Shown here: positions 53,370 to 63,399 of the stretch, in pieces
How positions within the stretch are numbered: position 1 is the first letter of the stretch
How the letters are laid out: each line of letters starts with the position of its first letter
NCBI RefSeq assembly: GCF_024679095.1
Contig: NC_066571.1
Span: 1,152,440-1,216,439 of the forward strand
Direction of reading: 5' to 3'
Length of the DNA: 64,000 bases
From: Eriocheir sinensis
Taxonomy: Eukaryota > Arthropoda > Malacostraca > Decapoda > Varunidae
Made by a program: the position numbers and the translations under genes
The notes under the pieces: model-generated
The model's database searches: none
Told to the model about the DNA's origin: nothing
Seen by the model: only the letters and a program-made list of their open reading frames with translations

Positions 53370-56319
53370 GTGTTATTTTGTAATGTCGATGTATTAACTA
53401 ATGATAAAATAGTGGAACTGAGAGCAAAAGTTGAAGTACAGACACCCCCTCATGTGATAGCGTTACAGGAAGTCAAACCAAAAAATCATCATTTTGATAG
53501 AGACATTGCAGAGTATAACTTTGAAGGGTATGAGAGCATTGGAAAAAATCTAGCACATGAGGATAAGGGAAGAGGACTGTTAGTATATATAAATAAGGAT
53601 ATAGCCTATGACATTATCCAGATGAAAGAGGAAGCTTGCAAGTATATAGCAGTTAAGATCAACTGTAAAAATGAAGAACTATTGTTCACGTCTATTTATA
53701 GGAGCCCAAGCAGTGATAATGAAAATAACGAGAAAATACTGAAGTTACTACAAGAAACCAGCGAATACAGTACAAGACACAAAATTATTGTTGGGGATTT
53801 CAACTTGCCTAATATAGAATGGGGACACTTAACATGCAAATCTGGGGAGGACAGCCTTAGCCTGAGTTTCATAGAAAAGGTCCGGGATTGTTTTTACACT
53901 CAGCACATACAGGAGATCACCAGATTCAGAGGGACCTGTGCTGGGAACATATTAGATCTGGTATTCACTGATGATGACACAATGTTGAGGGACTTAGAGA
54001 TAACGAGCCCACTTGGGAGGAGTGACCACGGATGTGTTAGTTTTAAATGTGATATAGAATCCCAGGACGGGAAGAGCAAAAATAAAATTTATCTTTATGA
54101 AAAAGCGGATTTTGATAAATTAAAAGGATTGTTATCAATTGATTGGGACGTATACCTTGATACTCATGACATACATGAAATGAGGAGGAGATTTAAGCTG
54201 AAGTTACTAGAGGCTGTCAAGGTATGTATTCCTCAAAGGGAATTCAGAGGTAAAGATACACTCAGGAAGAGGACAAACAAAGGCTTGGAAATAAACAGAA
54301 AACTGTGGACAAAGATCAAGAAGAAAAAACGAGATTGGAATAGAGTGAGAAGAATGCAGGATGGTGGCATACATGGGTCAAGTGAATATATACAAATGCA
54401 AGAGGATTACCGGAGATTAAGCAATCAAGTTCGAAAGGAGACTAGAAATGCTACTAAGGACACCGAAAAGACCATTGCTCAGAATGTCAAAACAAACCCT
54501 AAGATATTCTGGAAGTACGTACAATCAAAGACTAAGTCATCAGTGGGTGTATGTGACCTTTATACGAATACTGAAAAAACAGCCAAAACACAAAGCGACA
54601 AACAAAAAGCAACGGTGCTGGCGAACTTCTATAGTCCTGTTTTTACCGAGGAACCTGATGGGATGATACCCAACGTTGATATTAAGAATGTCCCTCCCCT
54701 ACCAGACATAGAATTTACATGTGATGCTATTGAAAGAGTGATCGATAAAATGCAGCGTCATAAGTCTCCAGGCCCAGAGGGGTTGCACCCACGGGTGATA
54801 AAAGAGGTGAAGGGAATAATTTCCCCGCCACTCAGGAAGATATTCATGTTGTCGCTGCAGAGCAATGAGTTACCTGAAGACTGGAAAATCGCGAACATTA
54901 CACCGATCTATAAGAAGGGCAATAGAAATGAACCAGGTAATTACAGACCTGTGAGTTTGACCTGTGTCATATGCAAAATAATGGAAACCATAATAAGAGA
55001 AAAAAAATTTGAGCATTCGAAGAATTATCAACTACTCAGCAGATAACAATACGGATTCATGATGGGCAGATTAACGGTGCTGCAGCTTATTACCGTGCTA
55101 GACATATGGACACAGTATCTGGATGAAGGTATATTGCGACTTTGCTAAAGCATTTGATAAAGTTCCACACCAGAGATTAATTGAGAAAATAAAAAGTTAT
55201 AACATCAGGGGCAACATTTTAAACTGGATAGCAGCATTCTTGACAGAGAGAAAACACAGAGTTATAGTAAATGGAGACGAATCAGACTGGCAAATGGTTA
55301 CTAGTGGAGTGCCCCAAGACTCAGTGCTTGGACCACTGTTGTTTATTATGTACATAAATGATCTACCAGATGTAACACTCAACAGCGAATTATTTTTGTA
55401 TGCTGATGATACAAAGGTCTACAGACAAATTGGTAAGAGAGAGGACTGTGTTAAACTGCAGGAAGATCTACAGGATGCAACATTGGTTGGAGAAGTGGTT
55501 GTTGGAGTTCCACCCTGAAAAGTGCAGTGCTATGAGGACAGGAACATCAAATGAAGAAAAAGGTCACATCCAATATGAGGGAGGAGCTAAAGGACATCAC
55601 GGTGGAAAAGGACTTGGGGGTTTGGACTGATTGCGAGCTGAAGTTTAAAGAACACCGTACAAGGAAAATCAATAAGTCTAACGGATTGGTCGGGCTGATC
55701 CGACGTACACTCGTGACACTGAATGAGTCAAAACTCATTATTGTTTATTGCCTTAGTTCGACCACACCTAGAGTATGCAAACCAAGTCTGGTCCCCAAGC
55801 AAGAAGATGGACATTGCGGCAGTGGAGGCAGTTGAAAGAAGAGCCACCAAATTGGTACCAACCTTGAAGAACTTGTCATATCCAGAACGACTACAGAAAT
55901 TAGGCCTTCCAACCCTGTCATACAGACGATCAAGAGGTGATATGATAGAATTGTTCAAGATCATGAATGGAGTGTACGACAGTGATATATGCAGTGGGCT
56001 CTTCATGGATCAAGATTATCAAGCTACACGGGGACATAGTAAGAAGATATATAAACAACGTGCCAGGTTAGATATAAGAAAATATTAATTCTGTAATAGA
56101 GTGGTGGACATCTGGAACAGCCTCCCTGAAGCAGTAGTGAGTGCACCATCAGTTAAAACCTTTGAAAATATGTTGGATAAGGCATGGAGATCACAGAGAC
56201 AAAAACTTGAGCACATGGTAGCCATTGATATTGGGCACGGGTCCAGACAACTCGACCACAGAGACCACCCGAACGATCAAAGTAAGAGTTATCTCGAGCC
56301 GGGGACACAGGCTTTGTAA
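53370..56319 (+). pseudogene. LINE-D ORF2: endonuclease and reverse transcriptase
   Basis: 558 intact codons (53370-55046) hold the endonuclease: IALQEVKPKN (catalytic Glu), TSIYRSPSS, IIVGDFNLPNIEW (Asp, Asn) and GRSDHGCVSF (SDH). They then hold the RT start: HKSPGPEGLHPRVIKE and NYRPVSLTCVICK. A stop at 55044, then VYCDFAKAFDKVPHQRL, TSGVPQDSVLGP (canonical PQG changed to PQD) and LYADDTKVY (catalytic Asp pair). Frameshifts follow near 55475, 55550 and 55750, with LVRPHLEYANQVWSPSKKMD and WNSLPEAVVSAPSVKTFENM before the end. The endonuclease residues are all kept. The enzyme nicks target DNA and primes reverse transcription. L2/CR1 group. Confidence 0.88.
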
Positions 56320-56345
56320 GCCTCTTCCGGAATTCTTCTGTGAGT

Positions 56346-56900
56346 AATCACCTATATATCCAGTATTCCATACACAGGAGGCATACTCAACCAAAGGTCG
56401 TATGTGAGATATAAACAAAGTCATCATGAACTTAGGAGACCTACAAAGGTACATTTTAGAAAATTAGCAGATAGACCTGACGCTTTAGTAACAATGGAGC
56501 TGATATGTAGGTGGAATCTGAGAGATGTATCAACTAAAACACCTAGATCCTTATGGCTAGTTACCATGGAGATTGGTTGTCCAAGAAGGTAGTAACTGAA
56601 TAATGTATGTACCTATGTGCTGCCAATCAACAGAGCCATGCTGGAACCTCAAGACAGCACATTTGTCCTTATTCATGTCAAGGCCCCAAGAACTGGCTAC
56701 AGTACATATACGTATATGCTGTTAATATCATTTTGAATGGATGAGGTACCTAGGGCCAATGAGAGTGGGGAGGCGGCACAAACATTCATGTATAACTTTA
56801 AATCATCACCAAAGATTTTGCAATTATTGACTATATACGAGGGTAAGTAGTTGACATATAGTAAATAGAGAAGTGGTCCCAGAACTGAACCTTGTTTCCT
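56346..56900 (-). pseudogene. LINE-C, 5' part (reverse transcriptase core)
   Basis: From 56895 on the minus strand: QGSVLGPLLYLLYVNYLPSY, CKIFGDDLKLYM (catalytic Asp pair, G-D-D form), MVTSHKDLGVLVDTSLRFHL, then LFISHIRPLVEYASCVWNTG and YIGD. 5'-truncated exactly at the PQG motif, and interrupted by LINE-D. Stops and frameshifts throughout. Confidence 0.8.
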
Positions 56901-57984
56901 CGTTGTGTTGCGTGTTTGGGGTTGTGTCAGGTGTTGGGGGCGGTGGGTGTGTGCAGTGAGCCAAGTAGAGGCACTTGTTATATGCAGTTAGGTGTTAGGT
57001 GTTTTTACTGTGATGGGAGTGACTGTATTCCATGTGTTGGCAGTGACATTGTATTCCCTGTGTTGTCCGTTAGGGTGCTATGTGTCTCCTTCGTGGTGGC
57101 AGGTGTTGGGGGCCGTGAATGTGTGCAGCGAGTTGGGCTGGGATGGGTGTCAGTAAATATTTTTGGGACTGTTGAGGGAAGGCAGCCCACTAATTTTGAG
57201 AGACCGACTGTTTATATCTGATCTAAATATGATGCTTTTCATTATGGAGACAGCTTTATATTTTGGAAATCACCAAATGATTGACTTCTCAATGCTTGAG
57301 GTGCACTGCCTCCACCCCACCTCAACCCATTATCACCGGCCCGCATAGTAAAGCACCATTGCCACCATCCCACCCCATTCTGAGCTGTGTCTTTCCACTG
57401 GCCCACATCGCAGGTCAAATAAATGCACATTATTAATCCAGATCCTGAAACTAACCTGACGTAACATAACTTCCCTAACGGGGGGGGGGGCCTTTGCTCA
57501 TTTCAACCCCCTCTGCATTTTCACTTTTCCATCATTATATAAAAATTTCTTCAATTTTCTGGAAGTCAGTCATTGCTGCACCGCATTCATGAACCCAAAA
57601 ACATCCATAATGTTAGTACGTATATTAACACTGCAAAAGTTGGCTGCCCCTTCCTCAGCAACAGCCAATATTTCCTTTATTGCCATTCCCTATTGTTAGT
57701 GTATTTTTCTGCTATTATGTCAATAAAGGCAACCATCTCATGGAATATGGAGATGAGTGTTGCCTCCTCTGCTGCCATTGACAACAATGGTGTATCACAC
57801 ATTTATTGTAAACAGTTGAACATAACAAATTTAACAAATCAATATCTAATGTAACCTAACCTGACCTGACCTAACTATATCATACCTAACACCCCTGTTG
57901 CCAAAATACGATGTGCTAGACTGCACTCATAAACTAAATTTGTACATTATAATTTTCTTTTAGTTTTCCAAAAGTCATTAGTAG
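56901..57984. other. GT-rich then AT-rich sequence; no gene recognised
   Basis: 56905-57180 repeats GGTGTTGGGGGC-type phrases, similar to 47095-47145. 57295-57500 resembles R27-type sequence ending in AACGTAACATAACTTCCCTAACGGGG. 57845-57895 has a few CCTAA units. Confidence 0.45.
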
Positions 57985-58001
57985 TTAACACATTCCATGC
58001 G

Positions 58002-58025
58002 ACCTGACCCACCGGTGGGTCAGGT
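58002..58025. repeat. 24-bp perfect palindrome
   Basis: ACCTGACCCACC and its exact reverse complement GGTGGGTCAGGT abut. A TTAA lies at 57985-57988 followed by CACATTCCATGCG, so this may be one end of a piggyBac-type element. A second copy of CCTGACCCACCAG follows at 58046. No partner end was seen. Confidence 0.7.
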
Positions 58026-58549
58026 GGTTTATTCCCTTGTTGCAGCCTGACCCACCAGGGGTCATTTTGATGCTAATTACTATCCTCCTAATTATCCAAT
58101 ATAGGATCCACCTATTAATATTTTTTTGTATTAAATATTCTCTTTCTATGGATAAGGCATTAAAGAAAGAAAATCAATAAAAATAATATTGTTTGTTGAC
58201 CATTAAATCATTTCAATTTTACCTTGAATTGAGACTATTATGAAATATGGTAAATGACATTTAATTGGTCTTTTTTTAACTTGAGTGGTTGAAAATTATT
58301 TTTTTCTCAAATATCCCTTATATTTTTCCATCATAGAGTATAAATATCAACCAAAAAAAAAACATCACATTTTCAAATAAAAAAAAAATCTTCCTGTTCA
58401 CAACAAATAAGTATCCTTGGCTTGGAACACATAATGAATAAAGAAAAGATGTGCATTCCCATATTTTGAGTTCATTGTTCTCCCTTTGCATGATATTAGC
58501 CATGATGTTTCACACTGAATCAATCCAGGCACATGAATGGACTACCCTC
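58026..58549. other. AT-rich, no feature recognised
   Basis: Poly(A) and poly(T) runs and no coding pattern. Confidence 0.5.
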
Positions 58550-58965
58550 ACAAATCATTAGATGACTGACTTTTCAATGGTTGTTGCACCCACCGCCGCC
58601 CGCCGCCGCAGCCGCAAAACAACTCACAGAGAGAGGTTCAACATGCATACTGTCTATTTATTTCACTCACCGCTCACACTCGGAAGTGGACACACTAATT
58701 GAACAAAACCAGGTAAATTAATGTTTTCCTTGCTGTGTATTCCCCCTGTATGCATACGTGGTGAACAGCAGCGCGACTTGTTTTTGCAAGGAGGTATTTC
58801 TCGCAACACAGGCCCACGAATTGTACCACACACGCCGCCGCCATGTCCCGTCCCGCGCTTCATATTTCTGCCGCCCCAAACCGTGAGCCAAATAAATTTA
58901 ACCAAACCTAACTTAACCTAACCTACCTAACGGGAGGGGGAAGGTTGGCTCCACCCTCCTCAACT
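58550..58965 (-). repeat. Interspersed repeat R27, copy 2
   Basis: Reverse-strand match to 27352-27661 (GAAAAGTCAGTCATC, GAGTTGTTTTGCGGCTGC, GGAAAACATTAATTTACC, GTGTGTCCACTT, AAACAAGTCGCGCTG). Beyond it ATGTCCCGTCCC...AACCTAACCTACCTAACGGG is shared with 28630-28760, so the family extends further than copy 1. Confidence 0.7.
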
Positions 58966-59084
58966 TCCTTAAGGAAGGTGATGCAAGCAGTTTTGATGAA
59001 AAGTATCTCTTTCTGTGATAGAGTATTGTTATTATTTTAGGGTTTTGACATTTCTAAAGCTGTTGTCACACCAGAAAATCTACC

Positions 59085-59178
59085 CAGCAACGGACAGAAT
59101 GTCCATTGCTGGGTATTTGTCCGTTGAGATTTTGTGGTTTGTTAAATCCAAAATCCGTTTAATCGAGAGCCGAGTGTA
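59085..59178 (-). mobile_element. pogo-like terminal repeat, decayed
   Basis: Reversed, the end reads CACTCGGCTCTCGATTAAAC then GGATTTTGG, similar to the termini at 28602 and 29108. Inside is a 13-bp inverted pair (ACCCAGCAACGGA / TCCATTGCTGGGT). Confidence 0.4.
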
Positions 59179-59275
59179 TTTCAGGACAACCCTTGACAAA
59201 CAATTTTATGGACTGGTTTTGTGGTTCACCGAAAAATGCGCCCACTACAGTTTTAACCCTCTCGTGCACCGTAAA

Positions 59276-59550
59276 GGTGCTCTCACACATTCCTGGTCCT
59301 GGTCGCGACCGTCCCCGATGACTCCCGATAAGCCGATCGGGGCCTGACTGCCGACAAAATAGGCAATAATCCCCAGACCGGCGGCTTACCGCCGGTCTGC
59401 CTGCAGTAGACTGGCGGCATACCGCCAGTAAGCCGGCGGTTTACCGCCTGTAGACCGGCGACCATATACGATTTTCGATTTCTCCGACCGGCGACTGCAG
59501 CAGGTCAGTCGGCGGTCGACCGCCGGCCTACCGGCGGCAGACCTGCGGCA
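59276..59550. repeat. Dense ACCGGCGG-type palindromes
   Basis: At least ten overlapping copies of ACCGGCGG, GGCGGTTTACCGCC, ACCGCCGG and near variants from 59375 to 59545, preceded by GGTGCTCTCACACATTCCTG. Terminal TCACACATTC followed by short subterminal palindromes is a style I associate with PIF/Harbinger non-autonomous elements. The other end was not found. Confidence 0.6.
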
Positions 59551-59594
59551 CATCGACGAGCAAACACTTTCCTTGCCACACCCAGTTGGAAGGG

Positions 59595-59602
59595 TATATA
59601 AA
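59595..59602 (+). promoter_or_regulatory. TATA-box-like motif
   Basis: GGGTATATAAACGC in otherwise GC-rich sequence. No downstream gene is recognised. Weak. Confidence 0.15.
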
Positions 59603-59654
59603 CGCTCCGGTAAATGTGAGAGATACCAGAGGCGTGGTTGGTAAGATTGATGAA

Positions 59655-59866
59655 TCCGGGCCCCGGACTCTAGATTCTAGGATTAAAGATGAGCTCCGGG
59701 AGGGCAGCATGAGCCAATGCAAGACGGCACCACTATAAACACTTGCCTGCGCCAGAACGGGCTGGGCCGACCATCAGGCCCCACCGGGAAGAAGCCTTGG
59801 ACCGACCATCAGGATCCACCAGGAAGAAGCCTACCGGTGCAATAGGCCAAGACGTAAAAAAAAAAA

Positions 59867-59868
<2 letters not shown>
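59655..59868 (+). mobile_element. SINE-1 copy 4, 5'-truncated
   Basis: Starts at CCGGGCCCCGGACTCTAG, matches copy 3 closely, and has the same internal duplication (GAAGAAGCC twice). Ends in a longer poly(A) (59856-59868), followed by (TA)n. Confidence 0.85.
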
Positions 59869-59869
<1 letters not shown>

Positions 59870-59944
<75 letters not shown>

Positions 59945-59949
59945 ATATA

Positions 59950-60038
<89 letters not shown>
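59870..60038. repeat. (TA)n microsatellite
   Basis: About 84 TA units with two ATC interruptions near 59941 and 59951. Confidence 0.97.
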
Positions 60039-60044
<6 letters not shown>

Positions 60045-60059
60045 CGTTTGTCACATCTA

Positions 60060-60200
60060 TGTTGATTGCTCGGGAGCTGCGGATTTTAAGCAGAGAACTG
60101 CCATCACCATCCATTGGTCTTCACTGTTTTGAGGCTGTCGCTAACTTATGAAATTTTACCATTGGGCCCCCCCAAAATTGATTTTCTGGATCCGCCCCTG
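60060..60200 (-). mobile_element. hAT-like terminus (CAGGGGCGGATCC type)
   Basis: Reversed from 60200 it reads CAGGGGCGGATCCAGAAAAT then CAATTTTGGGGGGGCCC, a common hAT end. It abuts the transposase fragment that follows, but the far end of that fragment has a different terminus, so two elements are probably fused here. Confidence 0.65.
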
Positions 60201-60210
60201 CATCTATGGT

Positions 60211-61134
60211 ATGTTAAATGAAATTTCAGACAATGAGAAACTAAAAGGAGATGCTTGACTTGCTGCATCAGTTTTTGCAGAGAATATGTGCCTTCTTGAA
60301 AATGCATTTATGTGTGTTCTTTGGAACAAGATCCTCCGGCGCTTTCAGAAAGCTAGTACTTTTCTCCAAAGCACAAATATTGATATCAACATGGCTATAT
60401 CATTGTTTCTATCACTTGAAAGTTTTGTTGCTGAGCTTCGTGGTCAATTTGATGAACTGGAGAATGATGCAAAAAATCTCATGGAAAATGTTCAGCAAGT
60501 ATATGTATCGGAAAAGGTATGGAAGAAAAGACAGCGGCGTCAAGCTGACGATTCTGCTGAACCTGATGCAGATCTTCAAGATGCACAAAAATTCCGTGTA
60601 CAGAGTTTTGTTTTCATCACTGACAAGTTACTTGCAAGTTTAGCTCAACGTCGCCAGGCTTATTACAAGATATCTGACGACTTTGCCCTTATCAAGTCAT
60701 TGAGGGAGATTGATACTGCACAGCTGAGAGTTGATGTATCCAGCTTGGTGAAAAAATACATCAATGACTTGGAACCCCACTGCGAGGATGAATTTGTAAC
60801 ATTCACAGAATTTGTAACCCATTTGAAGTTGGATTGTGATCCTCATGCCCTGTTAAAATACTTAAGGAAGAATCCAGTTGTAGAGTCAACATTTGCCAAT
60901 GTTTCAACTGTTCTACAACTGTTCTTAACATTACCAGTCACAGTCTGGGAAGGTGAATGTTCATTTTCCAAACTGTCTTTGATCAAAAACAGATTTCCTT
61001 CAACAATGACTCAAAAACGACTGAATGCTTTGTCTGTTATGTCAATTGAAAATGATGTCACCTCCTCAATGACATTTGAAACCTTAATTGAATGGTTTTC
61101 ACAAGAGAAATCAAGAAAACAGGCATTGGTGTAG
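60211..61134 (+). pseudogene. hAT transposase (ZMYM1-like), C-terminal half
   Basis: Open from 60286 (282 codons). The frame also reads upstream from 60211 (MLNEISDNEKLKGDA) across one stop at 60256, so the true start is lost. Landmarks are NIDINMAISLFLSLESFV, DELENDAKNLMENV, ITDKLLASLAQRRQAY, HLKLDCDPHALLKYLRKN, and the C-terminal dimerisation region VWEGECSFSKLSLIKNRF followed by MTQKRLNALSVMSIEND. This is the hAT C-terminal order of the ZMYM1/DUF4371-type group. The BED or TTF finger and most catalytic residues are missing. The long intact frame suggests modest age. The proper 3' terminus follows at 61355. Confidence 0.82.
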
Positions 61135-61303
61135 CTGCTATAGTTACCTATGTACATAAGTATGGTATGTATGCTGCTAATACTGAATATAAAGAAAATA
61201 AAGATGATGACAATCTGTATTAAATATATTGTATCATTAATTCATTCTGATGTTTCAATAAAATATGAAATTGTCCAGATCTTGCCTAATTTATTCAAGG
61301 GGG

Positions 61304-61355
61304 GGGCCAGAACTGTGGGTTGTGTAGGGCCCAATGCAAACTTAATCCAGGCCTG
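61304..61355 (-). mobile_element. hAT terminal repeat after the transposase
   Basis: Reversed from 61355: CAGGCCTGGATTAAGTTTGC then ATTGGGCCCTACA and CTGGCCCCCCCC. A known style of hAT terminus. It lies about 220 bp after the transposase stop, as expected. Confidence 0.65.
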
Positions 61356-61356
61356 T

Positions 61357-61662
61357 GTATCTTGGAGTGAAAAACTCCAGGAAGAGAAGACAACACTTAC
61401 GACCCTGGCCAGACTCTCAAGTCTCGACATGTCTTGTGTGGAGGTCTGGTAAGAACTGCTATGCTGACCCGTCACATGCCGTAAGGTCAGAGCAAATTAC
61501 TTGCTCAGCTTCCGCCTGCCACTCCACCCTTAATCCCCTGGGAAGGCTGAGACCTCACTGAACTTACATTAATGACCTTGCCACTCCACTCCAGGTCTCG
61601 CGGGGGTGCTGGCACATGACCTCACTCACTTCATTAGTCACCTGCATGACCTGATCACAGAT
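61357..61662. other. No feature recognised
   Basis: Mixed sequence. Short AATGACCTT and CCACTCC phrases resemble 19120-19160 only slightly. Confidence 0.4.
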
Positions 61663-61815
61663 GCAGGTGTTCGTCTATATTTTGGTACGAAAAAAGGTAC
61701 GAAAAAATATTGTACTTTCGTACCGTATCGTACTATTAGAAAATATCGTACCGTAATATCATACCGTACTTTTGCCATCCTCTGATTCGTACTGTACCGT
61801 AATTTTGTACCGTAC
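61663..61815. repeat. GTACCGTACC-rich hAT-like subterminal sequence
   Basis: Repeated GTACGAAA, CGTACCGTA and TACCGTACCGTACC motifs in both orientations, similar in style to the GGTACC ends at 15-18 kb but a different family. Clear termini were not found. Confidence 0.5.
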
Positions 61816-62000
61816 CGTACCTTAGTATATGCCTTGGAGAGAGAGAGAGAAAGAGAGAAATGGTGGGGGAGGGGCAGAGCATAAGTGAATCATTTGGTTG
61901 GGGAGCATAACTTGTTGAGGGAGGGATACTGTCGTGGAGGTGAAGATTCTAGAGTGCTCCCCAGACTCCTTGAGGGTAGGGTGTGATGGCAGTAAATTAA

Positions 62001-62495
62001 CCCCTTCAGTACGAGGACGCATATACTGCGTCCTTGCGTGCCCTGTACCATATCTGAGGACACGCATACTGCGTCCTGGCTCGCTTTAGCCAATACATGA
62101 GTCATTTTATCTTTATATTTATGCTTACATCTCAGAATGATCAATTAATTTATGCTTCTTTATGTGCACCATTTGATTATGCATGTTTTCATATATAATA
62201 CATGATGATTATGTTGAGTTTATGGCTGAAAACTTGTTACATTCCAAAGTGACATTCGAAATTTGGCGCGCACAGCGATCCTGGATGCGGCATAGGGCGC
62301 TGTTTTCACCCGGCCATAGTGAGTTTCTTTACATGCACCATTTAATTTTGCATGTTTTCTTATAAATACATGATGATTTTGTTGAGTTTATGGCTCAAAA
62401 CTTGTTATATTCAACAGCGGCATTTGAAATTTGGCGCGCGCGGCAATCTCGGATACGGCGCGGGGTGCTGTTTTCGCCCAGCCGTAGTGAAGGGG
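62001..62495. mobile_element. piggyBac-like MITE with duplicated end (495 bp)
   Basis: TTAA at 61997-62000 and 62496-62499. Left end CCCCTTCAGTACGAGGACGC and right end, reversed, CCCCTTCACTACGGCTGGGC. The right ~165 bp is present twice (TGATGATTATGTTGAGTTTA near 62202 and a diverged copy near 62370). No coding capacity. Confidence 0.8.
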
Positions 62496-62605
62496 TTAAT
62501 GTAAACAACCTCACAGCACAGGTATTTCAAAGTTTATGCAGGTCAGATTTTCATATTTTTTTCTCAATTTTCTCAATTTCTTTTATTTATGACCAGACAG
62601 ATTTT

Positions 62606-63397
62606 TGCCGGATACTTAGGGTTTTTGGATACCCAGGGGCTGGATAGTTGGGGTTTTCGGATACCCAGGGGATGGATAGTTGGGGATTTCAGATACCTAG
62701 GGGCTGGATAGTTGGGGTTTTCGGATACCCAGGGGATGGATAGTTGGGGATTTCGGATACCTAGGGGCTGGATAGTTGGGGATTTCGGATACCCAGGGGC
62801 TGGATAGTTGGGGATTTCGGATACCCAGGGGCTGGATAGTTGGGGATTTCGGATACCTAGGGGATGGATAGTTGGGGATTTCGGATACCTAGGGGCTGGA
62901 TAGTTGGGGTTTTCGGATACCCAGGGGCTGGATAGTTGGGGTTTTCGGATACCTAGGGGCCAGATAGTTGGGGTTTTCGGATACCCAGGGGCCGGATACT
63001 TGGGGTTTTCAGATACCTAGGGGCCAGATAATTGGGGTTTTCGGATACCCAGGGGCCGGATACTTGGGGTTTTCAGATACCCAGGGGCCAGATAATTGGG
63101 GTTTTCGGATACCCAGGGGCCGGATACTTGGGGTTTTCAGATACCTAGGGGCCAGATAATTGGGGTTTTCGGATACCCAGGGGCCGGATACTTGGGGTTT
63201 TCAGATACCCAGGGGCCAGATAATTGGGGTTTTCGGATACCCAGGGGCCGGATACTTGGGGTTTTCAGATACCCAGGGGCCAGATAATTGGGGTTTTCGG
63301 ATACCCAGGGGCCGGATACTTGGGGTTTTCAGATACCCAGGGGCCAGATAATTGGGGTTTTCGGATACCCAGGGGCCGGATAGTTGGGGTTTTGCTG
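62606..63397. repeat. 32-bp minisatellite with 64-bp higher-order unit
   Basis: About 25 copies of GGATAGTTGGGGTTTTCGGA followed by TACCCAGGGGCT. From about 62950 two 32-bp variants alternate strictly (GGATACTTGGGG...CAGATACC and AGATAATTGGGG...CGGATACC), giving a 64-bp unit. The right end, reversed (CAGCAAAACCCCAACTATCC, TA outside at 63398-63399), resembles a pogo-like terminus. Frames inside are repeat translations. Confidence 0.95.
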
Positions 63398-63399
63398 TA

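Larger units (their letters stand above)
51956..56345 (+). mobile_element. LINE-D, near full-length two-ORF LINE
   Basis: About 4.4 kb with ORF1 at 52029-53324 and ORF2 at 53370-56319, in the usual order. Inserted into LINE-C (opposite strand), whose protein reads NTGYIGD on the right side and resumes with YKLLESV on the left. No clear target duplication or poly(A). The 3' end lies between 56319 and about 56345. Damaged by a handful of frameshifts and one stop. The only LINE here with both ORFs. Confidence 0.85.

Noticed and set aside
62606..63397. Repeat-protein gene (several 63-residue frames)
   Set aside because: Frames are identical shifts of a 64-bp DNA repeat, not divisible by three, so no constant protein frame exists.
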